NCBI RefSeq assembly: GCF_000092045.1
Contig: NC_007765.1
Location: forward strand, 124,001 to 188,000
Origin: Rhizobium etli CFN 42
Lineage (GTDB): Bacteria; Pseudomonadota; Alphaproteobacteria; Rhizobiales; Rhizobiaceae
Direction of reading: 5' to 3'
DNA: 64,000 nucleotides
The position numbers and the translations under genes were made by a program. Below are positions 19,205-27,782 of the stretch, piece after piece. Positions within the stretch are counted from its first letter, which is position 1. Every line of letters begins with the position of its first letter. The notes under the pieces are model-generated. The model was given only the letters and a program-made list of their open reading frames with translations. It searched no databases and was not told the origin of the DNA.

Positions 19205-20025
19205 AGCGTCTCTCCTGATGATGCCAGGTCGTCCCGGCTGTGCCCCAGGGAAGCGACCGGGCCGTCCCGGTCGGGGCTGAAGATCGATGACTGGCCGGCA
19301 AGGCGCGGCGGCCAGATAGCAATGTCCTTGGTGATGGTGGCGCCGTAGCGCTCCTTCTCTTCCGGCCGGTCACGGCGGCGTTCGAAGGCGACGACGCGGC
19401 TGGCCAACGTGAAAGCTTCACGCATGTCGTGGGTGACCATGACGACGGTCATCTGCGTTTCATGCCAGAGCCGCTTCATCAGCGTGTGGATCTCGGCGCG
19501 GATGCCGGGATCGAGCGCGCCGAAGGGTTCATCGAGCAGCAGCACCTTCGGCTTCATGATGAGCGCCTGGGCGAGCGCCAGGCGCTGCTGCATGCCGCCG
19601 GAAAGCTGGGCCGGATATTTGTCCTGCGAACCGGCGAGCCCGACCTCGGCGATCAACTGGCGTGCTTCCTCAATGGCGTTGCGGCGTGCGGCACCGAAGA
19701 GCTTGGCCTTGTAGCGCGCGCCGGAAAACTCCCTGCCGAGCAGCACGTTGCCGAGCACCGTCAGGTGCGGAAAGACGGAATAGCGCTGGAAGACGACGCC
19801 GCGATCCGGTCCCGGCTCCGGCGGCAGCGGCTCGCCGTCGAGCAGGATCTTGCCCTTCGTCGGCTGCTCCTGGCCGAGCAGCATGCGCAGGAAGGTGGTC
19901 TTGCCACAGCCGGAAGGGCCGACAAGGGCGACGAAGGCGCGCGAGGCGACGGTCAAGGACACGTCTTCAAGTACAATCTGGTCCCCATATTCCTTCCAGA
20001 CCTTTTCGATCTTCAACTCGCTCAT
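19201..20025 (-). CDS. ABC importer ATPase (nitrate/taurine/sulfonate class)
   Basis: A 274-residue single-cassette ATPase: Walker A GPSGCGKTT (36-44), signature LSGGMQQR (140-147), Walker B VLLLDEP and the switch His in VTHD. It overlaps its permease gene by four bases and the DUF1989 gene by four bases. The C-terminal extension after the cassette (about 40 residues) is typical for this subgroup. With the permease and binding protein it probably imports guanidine or a guanidino compound. Confidence 0.92.
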   Translation of the reverse strand: MSELKIEKVWKEYGDQIVLEDVSLTVASRAFVALVGPSGCGKTTFLRMLLGQEQPTKGKILLDGEPLPPEPGPDRGVVFQRYSVFPHLTVLGNVLLGREFSGARYKAKLFGAARRNAIEEARQLIAEVGLAGSQDKYPAQLSGGMQQRLALAQALIMKPKVLLLDEPFGALDPGIRAEIHTLMKRLWHETQMTVVMVTHDMREAFTLASRVVAFERRRDRPEEKERYGATITKDIAIWPPRLAGQSSIFSPDRDGPVASLGHSRDDLASSGETL

Positions 20026-20840
20026 GCCTGCTTCTCCAGTTCCGACCAGGGGAAGACGGCGATGCGCAGGCGATCGAGCAGGGCGTTCATGACCACCGCA
20101 AGCAGGGTGATCCAGACGACATAGGGAAAGATGATATCCATCGAGAGATAGCGGCGGACGAGGAAGATGCGGTAGCCGAGGCCGGAGTCGGAAGAGATTG
20201 CCTCGGCCGCAATCAGGAACAGCCAGGCCGGACCGAGTTGCAGCCTGAGGCAGGTGATCAGCCGCGGCAAGATCTGCGGCAGCACGATACGCAGACCGAT
20301 CTGCCAGGAGGAACCGCCGAGCGTCTCCGCCTTGACGATCTGTTCGCGCGGCAGTTCCAGCGCCTTCAGAGCCAGATCGCGGATCATCGTCGGCGCGACA
20401 CCGATGACAATGAGGGCGATCTTCGATGTTTCGCCAAGCCCCATGACGATGAAGAGGATCGGCAGCAGCGCCAGTGGCGGCACCATGGAAATGACGGCGA
20501 TGAAGGGAGCGAGCAGCGCTCTGAGATAAGGCAGCATGCCGATCAGCATGCCGATGATGAGCGCTATCGCCGTCGAGATGCCGAGGCCGGAGAGCAGGCG
20601 GACCAGGCTCGCGCCGGTGTCCGACCAGAGCAGAAACTCGCCGGTACGCGGCTCGGCGACGAAGGCCAGACGGTTGATCGCATCGGCAAAGCCGGCAAGG
20701 CTCGGCAGAAGCTTGTCATTGGCGTTATCAGCCAGTCGCGCGGCCGAGCCGAAGGCATAGGCAAGGGCAAGCAGCACGAAGGGCAGCATCGTCAGGGCGA
20801 ACTGGGCGCCGCGGCTCGGCCTCGTGTTGATCCAACGCAT
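20022..20840 (-). CDS. ABC importer permease (nitrate/taurine/sulfonate class)
   Basis: A 272-residue inner-membrane protein with about six membrane segments and the BPD_transp_1 coupling-loop motif (EAxxxGG form: KAETLGGSSWQIGLRIVLPQ). It sits between the binding protein and ATPase genes. It forms the channel of the importer in the riboswitch-led operon. Confidence 0.9.
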   Translation of the reverse strand: MRWINTRPSRGAQFALTMLPFVLLALAYAFGSAARLADNANDKLLPSLAGFADAINRLAFVAEPRTGEFLLWSDTGASLVRLLSGLGISTAIALIIGMLIGMLPYLRALLAPFIAVISMVPPLALLPILFIVMGLGETSKIALIVIGVAPTMIRDLALKALELPREQIVKAETLGGSSWQIGLRIVLPQILPRLITCLRLQLGPAWLFLIAAEAISSDSGLGYRIFLVRRYLSMDIIFPYVVWITLLAVVMNALLDRLRIAVFPWSELEKQA

Positions 20841-20892
20841 GGGAAATGCTCCGCTTATGAAGGGAGGGAGCGCGGGCAGGCCGCGCCCGCGT

Positions 20893-21966
20893 TCAGAGCA
20901 AACCGTCGGCGGCTGCCTTCATGTAGGCCTCGGTGAAGCGCAGCTTCACATTGCCGGGGTCGCCCAGCACCTTGCCGTCCGGCATTTCGATGCCGATGAC
21001 GTCGGCGGATGGCGCGCCGTTGCCGAGCAGTCCCTTCTCGAAAAGGAAGTTGCGCACCAGATCCATGGTCTCCGGCAGATTGGGCGAAGCGGTGAAAGCA
21101 ACCGCATCAGCCGGCTTGTCGAAGAGCTTGGTGGCGGCAAGCTGGGCTTCGAAGCCGGCAAGATCGGTGCCCGAAGCCGAGCCCATGGCCTCGCGGGCTG
21201 CCTTGCCTTCGGCGGTGTCTGCCCGCAGCAGTGCGGCCGTCTCATACCAGATGCCGGCAAGCGCCTTGCCGAAGTTCGGATTGTCCTTGAGTACGCTGCT
21301 ATTGGCGACCATCAGGTCGATGATTTCGCCCGGCACCTGCGAACTATCGAACACCTTCTTGGCCGAGGGATCTTCGAGGATGGTGGAGACCAGCGGATTC
21401 CACGTGACGACGGCAGAGACGTCAGGCGTCTTATAGGCTGCGACCATGTCGGCATCGGAGGTGTTGACCACCTTCACGTCACGTTCCGTCAGCTTGATGC
21501 TTTCGAGCGCGCGGACGAGCAGGTAGTGCGAGACGGAGAACTCGACGAGATTGACGTTCTGGCCCTTGATATCGGCAAGGCTTGCCTTGTCCTTCAGGAT
21601 CACGGCGTCATTGCCGTTCGAAAAGTCGCCGACGATCACGGCAGTCGTATCGACGCCGCCGGCGGCCGGGATCGACAGCCCGTCCATATTGGTCAGCGTC
21701 ACCGCATCGAAGGCGCCAGCCGTGTACTGGTTCATCGATTCCACATAGTCGTTGAACTGGGTGACGTCGATCTTGATGCCGTATTTGTCAGCCCATTTCT
21801 TGACGATGCCGTGGTCGGCCGCGTAACCCCAAGGCATCCAGCCGACATAGATGGACCAGGCGACCTTGAATTCCGTCTTCTGTTCCGCCTCTGCGACTGA
21901 GGCAAGCCCAAGCATCAGCGATACCGCCAGCGCTGTGGTAGAAACAATCTTCGAAAAAGTCTGCAT
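20893..21966 (-). CDS. Periplasmic binding protein of the guanidine-operon importer
   Basis: A 357-residue NMT1/SsuA-like binding protein with a Sec signal peptide (hydrophobic core ALAVSLMLGLASVAEA). The ATG at 21966 is chosen because AAGGGGA lies seven bases upstream; a TTG at 21993 would add nine residues but lacks a ribosome site. It is the first coding gene after the guanidine-I riboswitch, about 60 bases downstream. Such binding proteins in guanidine-riboswitch operons are candidates for guanidine or guanidino-compound uptake. Confidence 0.9.
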   Translation of the reverse strand: MQTFSKIVSTTALAVSLMLGLASVAEAEQKTEFKVAWSIYVGWMPWGYAADHGIVKKWADKYGIKIDVTQFNDYVESMNQYTAGAFDAVTLTNMDGLSIPAAGGVDTTAVIVGDFSNGNDAVILKDKASLADIKGQNVNLVEFSVSHYLLVRALESIKLTERDVKVVNTSDADMVAAYKTPDVSAVVTWNPLVSTILEDPSAKKVFDSSQVPGEIIDLMVANSSVLKDNPNFGKALAGIWYETAALLRADTAEGKAAREAMGSASGTDLAGFEAQLAATKLFDKPADAVAFTASPNLPETMDLVRNFLFEKGLLGNGAPSADVIGIEMPDGKVLGDPGNVKLRFTEAYMKAAADGLL

Positions 21967-22029
21967 TGAAATTCCCCTTCTGCTTTTCTTCAAAAGGGAT
22001 CGGCAAAGACCATCGTGCCGCCAATCCCT

Positions 22030-22150
22030 TGGCTTACGAGGTCTCCCGGGCTTTTGTCCCGCCGTGCACCCGACGGGTTTTCTCCTCCGCCGGTGGTGGC
22101 TCTCGGACCAGTCGCGCTTCAGAAAAACGCCGGAACCCTAGCCACCAACT
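22030..22150 (-). promoter_or_regulatory. Guanidine-I (ykkC) riboswitch
   Basis: Read on the minus strand, the leader contains the hallmarks of this aptamer in order: CTAGGGTTCCG, then CTGGTCCGAGAGCC, then a GCACGGCGGGACAAAAGCCC element followed by GGGAGACC. Spacing and order agree with the ykkC subtype 1 consensus, which binds free guanidinium and turns genes on. It begins about two bases after the start site predicted from the sigma-54 promoter and precedes the binding-protein gene. It is strong evidence that the operon deals with guanidine. Confidence 0.93.
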
Positions 22151-22162
22151 CAGCATATTACA

Positions 22163-22178
22163 TGCAAGAGGAGTGCCA
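22163..22178 (-). promoter_or_regulatory. Sigma-54 promoter of the guanidine operon
   Basis: On the minus strand the sequence is TGGCACTCCTCTTGCA, an essentially perfect -24/-12 element (GG and GC ten bases apart). The predicted start lies near 22152, exactly at the 5' edge of the riboswitch aptamer. This implies RpoN and an activator such as NtrC, giving nitrogen-status control on top of guanidine sensing. No convincing NtrC site could be fixed upstream. Confidence 0.8.
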
Positions 22179-22564
22179 GCTTATAACATGTTGATTTTTC
22201 TAGCCTCCGCTCCCCGATTGCCTATTACTGTGTACACTTTGCGGCATTTGCTAAATTTTTGAGCAGCGGTCAGCGCGGCGCGTGTCGGTCCTTTCGATGA
22301 CCCGGCACATCCGTGCGCCGGCACCGTGTCTGTCCTTGACTGGGCCGGAACGGGTCTTTGCTTGCACCGATCACATCGGGGAGCCCTGCATTTGCATAAG
22401 CCTCGGTAATGGTTCGGATTTACTGTGGGTGACCCTTGACGATACAATTTTTGGAAGCCCTCCAATTGCCTTGGAAGTCACCAAACTTGCTTTTTTACAG
22501 TCAGGGGAATATTTTTATTTGGCCGGCAATAAATCGTCCAACCAGTACTATCTGCGGTGGAGCT
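22179..22564. other. Divergent intergenic region
   Basis: This non-coding space separates the sigma-54/riboswitch unit (minus) from the caspase gene (plus). It must hold activator sites for one and the promoter for the other. Apart from the elements listed separately, no gene, RNA or repeat is recognised. Confidence 0.5.
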
Positions 22565-25153
22565 ATGCCCGAGTTTCACGGAAAGAACCGCCTTGCGGCT
22601 ATACTGCTGATCTTCCTGACGGCATTGGTCTTTTTCGGGCTTGAACAGCCCGCTGTCGCCGCATCCGGTGACCAGGATGGCCGGCGGGTTGCCTTGATCG
22701 TCGGCAACTCCGTTTATAAGACGCTGCCTTCATTGCCCAATCCTGCCAATGATGTCCAGGAAGTCGCGAACACGCTGCGCAGAGCCGGTTTCGACGTGAC
22801 GATCGGCATCAATGTCGATCGCATCGGACTTGAGAACACGGTGCGCAGCTTCCTGCGCTCGGCCAATAATGCAGAGGCCGGTCTCATCTATTATTCCGGC
22901 CACGGCATCCAGGTCGGCGGACAGAATTTCATCGTGCCGGTCGATGCGACGCTGGAAACGCCCTATGACGTCGAGACGCAGACCATGCCGCTCGATCTCA
23001 TCCTGAACCACCTCAAGCAGAATTCGCGCGTGCAGCTGATCTTTCTCGATGCCTGCCGCAACAACCCGTTCAATGCGCAGAAATTCTGGATGGCGGAAAA
23101 GCTGGAACCGGTCGGCGCCACGCGCGGGCTGGCCCGCATCGACAGCGATCTCGGCAGCCTGATTGCCTTCTCGACGGAGCCGGGCCAGGTGGCGCTCGAT
23201 GGCGAGGGGGCGCTGAGTCCCTATTCAGAATCCTTCATCAAGCGCGCCAGCGAGCCGAACAAGGAAATCCGCCAGGTCCTGACCGATGTGCGCCGCGACG
23301 TGATCGCGATGACCAATGGCAAGCAGGTCCCCTGGGAGAATTCCTCGCTGATGGACAGCTTCTATTTCATCCCGGCGCCGCCGCCGCCGAGCGTCGAGCC
23401 GATGCAGCAGGTGAGCGTACCGGAAGGGGCGGCCGCGACCAAACTGCCGATCGCCCCGCCGCATGACGAAACCGGCTCGGCGCTGCTCGTCACCCTGAAC
23501 CAGCTTCCCCAGACCGGCAAGCTCAGCGTCGACGGCAAGCCGGTGGACCAGGGTGCCAAGATGCCGGCCGCGGCGCTGACGGCGCTGAGCTATGATTCAT
23601 CGGGCGTTGCCGCCGGAACGGTCGGACTGATCGGCTATACGGTCAGCGATCCTTATGGCCAGGCGACGCAGGGCGTCGTCGCCATCACCGTCTCGGCGGA
23701 TGCCGGCGCCAAGCTCGCCCAGCTCGAACACGAAAAGCAGGCGCGGCTTGCCGATGCCGACGCCTATCTGAAAGCGCTGCCGCGCCAGGTCGACACGACG
23801 ATCGGCGTCGGTCCCGTCGAATCCCGCCTGCCTGAAGTACCGGCATCGGCTGCGGAAATGACCTTCAAGGTCGCGGCCCTGCCCGACAAGGGCACGCTGC
23901 GTGCCGGAGATCGGGTGATCGGGCCCGGTCACGTGCTCGAAGCAGCCGATATTCCGGCTCTTTCCTACGAGCCGCAGATCGGTACCGAAAACGAGCCTTT
24001 CGCGCTGACGCTGCAAGCCGCCAACGACGACCTGCAGCCCGCCACCATCACCTTCAAACCGACGCTCGACGCCTGCGATACCGAAGCCGCCGCACCGCTC
24101 GACCTGCAGGGTGTGACGGCGGGCAAGCTGCCGAATGAAATCGATCCCGCCGTCGCGCTCGCTGCCTGCGCTGATGCGGTGAAGGCCTATCCCAAAGTTG
24201 CCCGCTTCGTTTATCAGCTCGGTCGCGCCCAGCTTGCCAACCGCGACGCCAAGACGGCCTTTGCGACGATCAAGAAGGCGATGGATGCCGGCCATGTCAG
24301 GGCGATTTCCGAACTCGCCGCGCTCTATCTCGTCGGAGCGTCCGTCCCGGAAAATCTCGGCAAATCGAGCGAGATAGCCGCCATCGGCGCGAAGAAGGGG
24401 GATCCCTACGCGCTCTATGCCTATGGCAAAAGCCTCTATTATGGCCGCGGTGTGAAAGCCGACACTGAGGAAGGCCTTAAGCTGATGCTCCAGGCAGCCG
24501 ACCTCGGCCACACCTATGCAATGAACGAACTTGGCTACATCTTCTCGAACGGGGTCAACGTCCCACCCGACATGGAACGCGGCATTCGCTTTTACGAGTC
24601 GGGCCTCAAGAGAAACGACATATATTCGATGAACAGCCTCGGGATGATCTATCGCGCAGGCAAGGGCGTGCCGCAGGACCTCGAAAAGGCGCTGGAGCTC
24701 TTCAAAAAGGCAGCGGACGGCGGTCAGCCTTATGCCCCGCGGAACATCGGCCTTATGTACAGAGACGGCGTAGGGGTGGCTAAAGACGAGGCTGCAGCCC
24801 TCTCCTGGCTGGAAATGGGGGCCGAGCGCGGCGATTATTGGAGCGCGCTCGAGCGGGCCAAGATGGCCAAGGCCGACGGTTCGGATGCTGACAGCCTTGT
24901 GACCGCCGCTCACTATTTCGCTCTTGCAAGCGCACTGAACAGGCCCGGAACCGGCGACCCCAAAAAGCAATCCGACAAGGAGCTCGCATCCTTGCCGGAG
25001 CCTGCCAAAAAGAAGGCCGCAGAGGCGTTTTCGGCCGAATTGACCGCGCAGGAACTGAAGGCTCTGCCGAAGACGAAGTCACTCAACGCGAGGCTGACGC
25101 TTCTTGCGAAGGCGACGTGGGCAAAGCGAAATCCGCGATATGATCTTTTTTAA
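22565..25153 (+). CDS. Exported caspase-family protease with Sel1 repeats
   Basis: An 862-residue protein starting at ATG 22565 (GGTGGAG just upstream; an in-frame start at 22436 lacks support). It has an N-terminal signal or anchor (10-33), then a C14 caspase domain with the dyad H113 (YYSGHGIQ) and C164 (FLDACRNNPF), so it should be catalytically competent. A proline-rich linker and two or more cadherin-like beta segments (about 300-530) follow. From about 560 onward come Sel1/TPR-type repeats (AMNELGYIFSNG, SMNSLGMIYRAGKG and others) for protein contacts. It opens the caspase/trypsin/serpin region. Its target is unknown. Confidence 0.88.
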   Translation: MPEFHGKNRLAAILLIFLTALVFFGLEQPAVAASGDQDGRRVALIVGNSVYKTLPSLPNPANDVQEVANTLRRAGFDVTIGINVDRIGLENTVRSFLRSANNAEAGLIYYSGHGIQVGGQNFIVPVDATLETPYDVETQTMPLDLILNHLKQNSRVQLIFLDACRNNPFNAQKFWMAEKLEPVGATRGLARIDSDLGSLIAFSTEPGQVALDGEGALSPYSESFIKRASEPNKEIRQVLTDVRRDVIAMTNGKQVPWENSSLMDSFYFIPAPPPPSVEPMQQVSVPEGAAATKLPIAPPHDETGSALLVTLNQLPQTGKLSVDGKPVDQGAKMPAAALTALSYDSSGVAAGTVGLIGYTVSDPYGQATQGVVAITVSADAGAKLAQLEHEKQARLADADAYLKALPRQVDTTIGVGPVESRLPEVPASAAEMTFKVAALPDKGTLRAGDRVIGPGHVLEAADIPALSYEPQIGTENEPFALTLQAANDDLQPATITFKPTLDACDTEAAAPLDLQGVTAGKLPNEIDPAVALAACADAVKAYPKVARFVYQLGRAQLANRDAKTAFATIKKAMDAGHVRAISELAALYLVGASVPENLGKSSEIAAIGAKKGDPYALYAYGKSLYYGRGVKADTEEGLKLMLQAADLGHTYAMNELGYIFSNGVNVPPDMERGIRFYESGLKRNDIYSMNSLGMIYRAGKGVPQDLEKALELFKKAADGGQPYAPRNIGLMYRDGVGVAKDEAAALSWLEMGAERGDYWSALERAKMAKADGSDADSLVTAAHYFALASALNRPGTGDPKKQSDKELASLPEPAKKKAAEAFSAELTAQELKALPKTKSLNARLTLLAKATWAKRNPRYDLF

Positions 25154-25176
25154 ACGGTGTTCCGGGGGCGCCTGAC

Positions 25177-25830
25177 ATGACCAGCAAAGTCTTCATCCGT
25201 GTACTCCTCTGCTCGACCTTCATCGCCGGCTCCGGCGTCATACTGCAGGGCTGCATCTTTGACCCCGGCGGCAAGACGCTCTTCGCCACTCAGGAGCCGG
25301 CGCAGCCGGCCCGCAAAAAGGCGCCGACCGTCAAAAGGGTCGTCGCCAAGAGTGACGACCGGGAGTCGACTTTTGCTCGTTCGGACAAAGATTCCAGCTC
25401 AGGCAGCTCATCCGGAATGGGCGGCGGCTCCGACAGCGGTAGTTCCGGCAGTGACTCCGGCGGCAGCGACGCCGGCGGCGATCCCGGCGGCGGCGATCCT
25501 GGTTGGTCCGATCGCCGTCTGAAGACGGATATTCGTCGCCTCGGCACGTCCCCTGCCGGCATCCCGATCTATGCATTCCGCTACATCTGGGGCGGGCCGC
25601 TCTTTGTCGGTACGATGGCGCAAGACCTGCTGCTGATCAGGCCGGATGTCCTGTCTCAGGATGCAACTGGATACTACATGGTGGACTATGCCAGGCTCGA
25701 TATCAGAATGATTTCGATAGCGGATGAGCTTTCGCTGGCTTCGCCAGCGGCAGCCGCTGCCGTCGCGGCGCTTTCGGTCGACGCTGCAAAGACGCAGCCT
25801 TTGATCGGACTTGCGGAATTCGTGCTGTAA
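25177..25830 (+). CDS. Lipoprotein with Gly/Ser linker and S74-type chaperone-like domain
   Basis: A 217-residue protein with a signal ending in a lipobox-like LQGC, a basic segment, then a linker almost wholly Ser/Gly/Asp (about 70-108). It continues with SDRRLKTDIRRL, the signature of the S74 intramolecular chaperone domain found at the ends of phage tail fibres, including the Ser-Asp-x-Arg-x-Lys pattern used for self-cleavage. It follows the caspase gene by 23 bases and is probably co-transcribed. Such domains help trimeric fibres fold; the fibre part here is very short, so its role is unclear. Confidence 0.75.
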   Translation: MTSKVFIRVLLCSTFIAGSGVILQGCIFDPGGKTLFATQEPAQPARKKAPTVKRVVAKSDDRESTFARSDKDSSSGSSSGMGGGSDSGSSGSDSGGSDAGGDPGGGDPGWSDRRLKTDIRRLGTSPAGIPIYAFRYIWGGPLFVGTMAQDLLLIRPDVLSQDATGYYMVDYARLDIRMISIADELSLASPAAAAAVAALSVDAAKTQPLIGLAEFVL

Positions 25831-25919
25831 CAGTTGGCAATCTGATCCAAACGGCCGTGCTGGACGCAACGTTTGTTTGCGCCCAGCCGCAATACTGCGC
25901 CCTGCAGCCACCCGGCCGT

Positions 25920-27524
25920 TCAGCCATCCAACCCCTTGAAGCGCACAGGCTGATAGCCGCGCAGCAGCAGGCTGCCGAGAGAATAGGTGTTGCGGCAGAC
26001 GCGGCCCTTGCAGGCGTTGGGCGTTGCCTCCATCACTTCCACTTTGCGGTCGTCGGTGAAGCGCATGAACAGCATGACATGTGAACCCGGCCGGTTCAGT
26101 GCGTCGCCCGGCTGCAGCGACCAGGGATCGGCAAGCCGCCTGGTGATGCCAGGGATCGCCCGCGTCGAGACATGCATCTTCAGACCCCAGGCTTCGCTGA
26201 CGAAGCCGGAGCAGTCGACGCCGAGAATATTGGTTTGCGGTGCGCTCTTGGTGCAGACGTTGCCGGCCGTCTGGCCGTCGATGACGCCATTGGTAAAATC
26301 CTCGAGCGGCGTCTTGCAGCCCCAGCAATAGGGCACGCCCTTCACCGTCTGGCCGCGTTTGCCGATCAAATAGAACGGCCGGCGCAGCCGGTTCATGTTG
26401 ACGCAAGCCGGTCCCGGATCCCTGCCATAGGCCGCCGGCGTCACCAGCCAGTTCAGCGTCTCGAAGCCGATCGCCCGCTCGATGACGTCGCCGCGCGATT
26501 TCGGCAGGATCGCCACCTTCGGCAGCTTTCCGGGTCTGACCGCAATTGCCGGCTTGGCCGGCTTGGCAACGGCGAGCTTGCGGCCAGGCGCGCGGCCCTC
26601 GAGTTTCAGCACCTGCGCCCGGCTTTCCCCGGATCGCAGAAAAAGCACGTCGCCGCGCGGACCGATCGCCACGAACCGCCTGGCAAAGACGGTGCCGGCT
26701 TCGATCGGCAGATCGTAGACGCGGTCCGTCATGCCGTTCGGGGTGAAGCGCACCACCAGCATGCCCGTCCGTTCCGGCCGGTCGGCGGGCACGAGTTCGG
26801 CCAGGACATAGGGTCTGCCCGTGGTGTCGATGTCGAGCAGTTCGACGGTGCCGATGCGGTTTTCCCCAGTGAGCTGAAGCGAGAGGAAATTCTCCTCCGA
26901 GCTCGCACGTCGCAGCAGGATTTCCGCCTTGTCGTTCGCAGCCGAGACTTCCGCAACGATATCGCCGAGCCCGCGGCTCGGCACGTATTGAACAACAGGC
27001 GGGCGGGCTTGCGGCCGGCTGGTGCTGCGGCCGATCTCGTCGATGATGCTGTTCAGCGGGCCGGGCGGCACCGAGCCCATCGAGGCGAAGACCGAGCGGG
27101 TGTAGTCGTCGGCATCGCCGCCGTCGATGGCGCGCAGGGTCTGCGAGCGGCCATCGGCGCCGGTGGAGCGCTCGAGCGGCACGATGCCGTCGGACCAGAG
27201 GTAGAGTTCGTTGTGGACGACGGCGAGATCCTCCGGCGCCGTATTCTCCGGCAGCGGCAGGATCTCGGGATCGGCCTGCGAGCGTTCGCCGTCGACGGCG
27301 AGCACGCGGCCATTGTTCTGGTCGAGTATGTAGACGGTGCCGTCGTCGCCGACGGTAATCGCCGCCGGCCCGGACGCCTCGACTTCCTCATTGGCGGAGA
27401 TGATGCCGACCGAACGGGCGCCGTCGCCGCTCGGAAGCTCGATCATCACAGAGTCTTTTGCGAGGACAGGCCAGGCGATTGCGATCGCTGCGGCCATCAG
27501 AATGTGCGAGCTGAAACTGCGCAT
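25920..27524 (-). CDS. Exported beta-propeller protein with NlpC/P60-like C terminus
   Basis: A 534-residue protein with a signal peptide (cleaved near WPVLAKD). Propeller-like repeats (ITVGDDGTVYILDQNNGRVLAV and similar) occupy about 30-310, then a linker rich in Lys/Pro/Ala. The C-terminal part has GVDCSGFVSEAWGL and GSHVMLFM, the Cys and His pattern of NlpC/P60 papain-like peptidases. Cysteines PYCWGCKTP may add a disulfide. It is transcribed against its neighbours. A periplasmic peptidoglycan or peptide hydrolase is likely; the exact bond is unknown. Confidence 0.78.
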   Translation of the reverse strand: MRSFSSHILMAAAIAIAWPVLAKDSVMIELPSGDGARSVGIISANEEVEASGPAAITVGDDGTVYILDQNNGRVLAVDGERSQADPEILPLPENTAPEDLAVVHNELYLWSDGIVPLERSTGADGRSQTLRAIDGGDADDYTRSVFASMGSVPPGPLNSIIDEIGRSTSRPQARPPVVQYVPSRGLGDIVAEVSAANDKAEILLRRASSEENFLSLQLTGENRIGTVELLDIDTTGRPYVLAELVPADRPERTGMLVVRFTPNGMTDRVYDLPIEAGTVFARRFVAIGPRGDVLFLRSGESRAQVLKLEGRAPGRKLAVAKPAKPAIAVRPGKLPKVAILPKSRGDVIERAIGFETLNWLVTPAAYGRDPGPACVNMNRLRRPFYLIGKRGQTVKGVPYCWGCKTPLEDFTNGVIDGQTAGNVCTKSAPQTNILGVDCSGFVSEAWGLKMHVSTRAIPGITRRLADPWSLQPGDALNRPGSHVMLFMRFTDDRKVEVMEATPNACKGRVCRNTYSLGSLLLRGYQPVRFKGLDG

Positions 27525-27782
27525 TGCCGTGAACCCCGGAACAGGATCATTTTGGCCATGTGGGCCTCAATCTGAAGCCTGTTCACAATTAAAGAGTGAG
27601 AGAATGATGTCGTCCGAAAACCGTTCACAACTTTCGGCATCATCCCCTTATGACCGTCAAGTCCTTAAAATGTTAGGATAGAAGCGGCTCGTCAGCAAGG
27701 CGTTGCTTTCCAAACGATTTGGAGATCGGCGTCGGCGATAGTACAACTTCATCGTCTTGAAGTTTTATTGGCAGGGAAGCCT

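Noticed and set aside
23597..24970. Minus-strand open frame opposite the caspase-Sel1 gene
   Set aside because: Antisense shadow; the plus-strand product has clear caspase and Sel1 motifs throughout.
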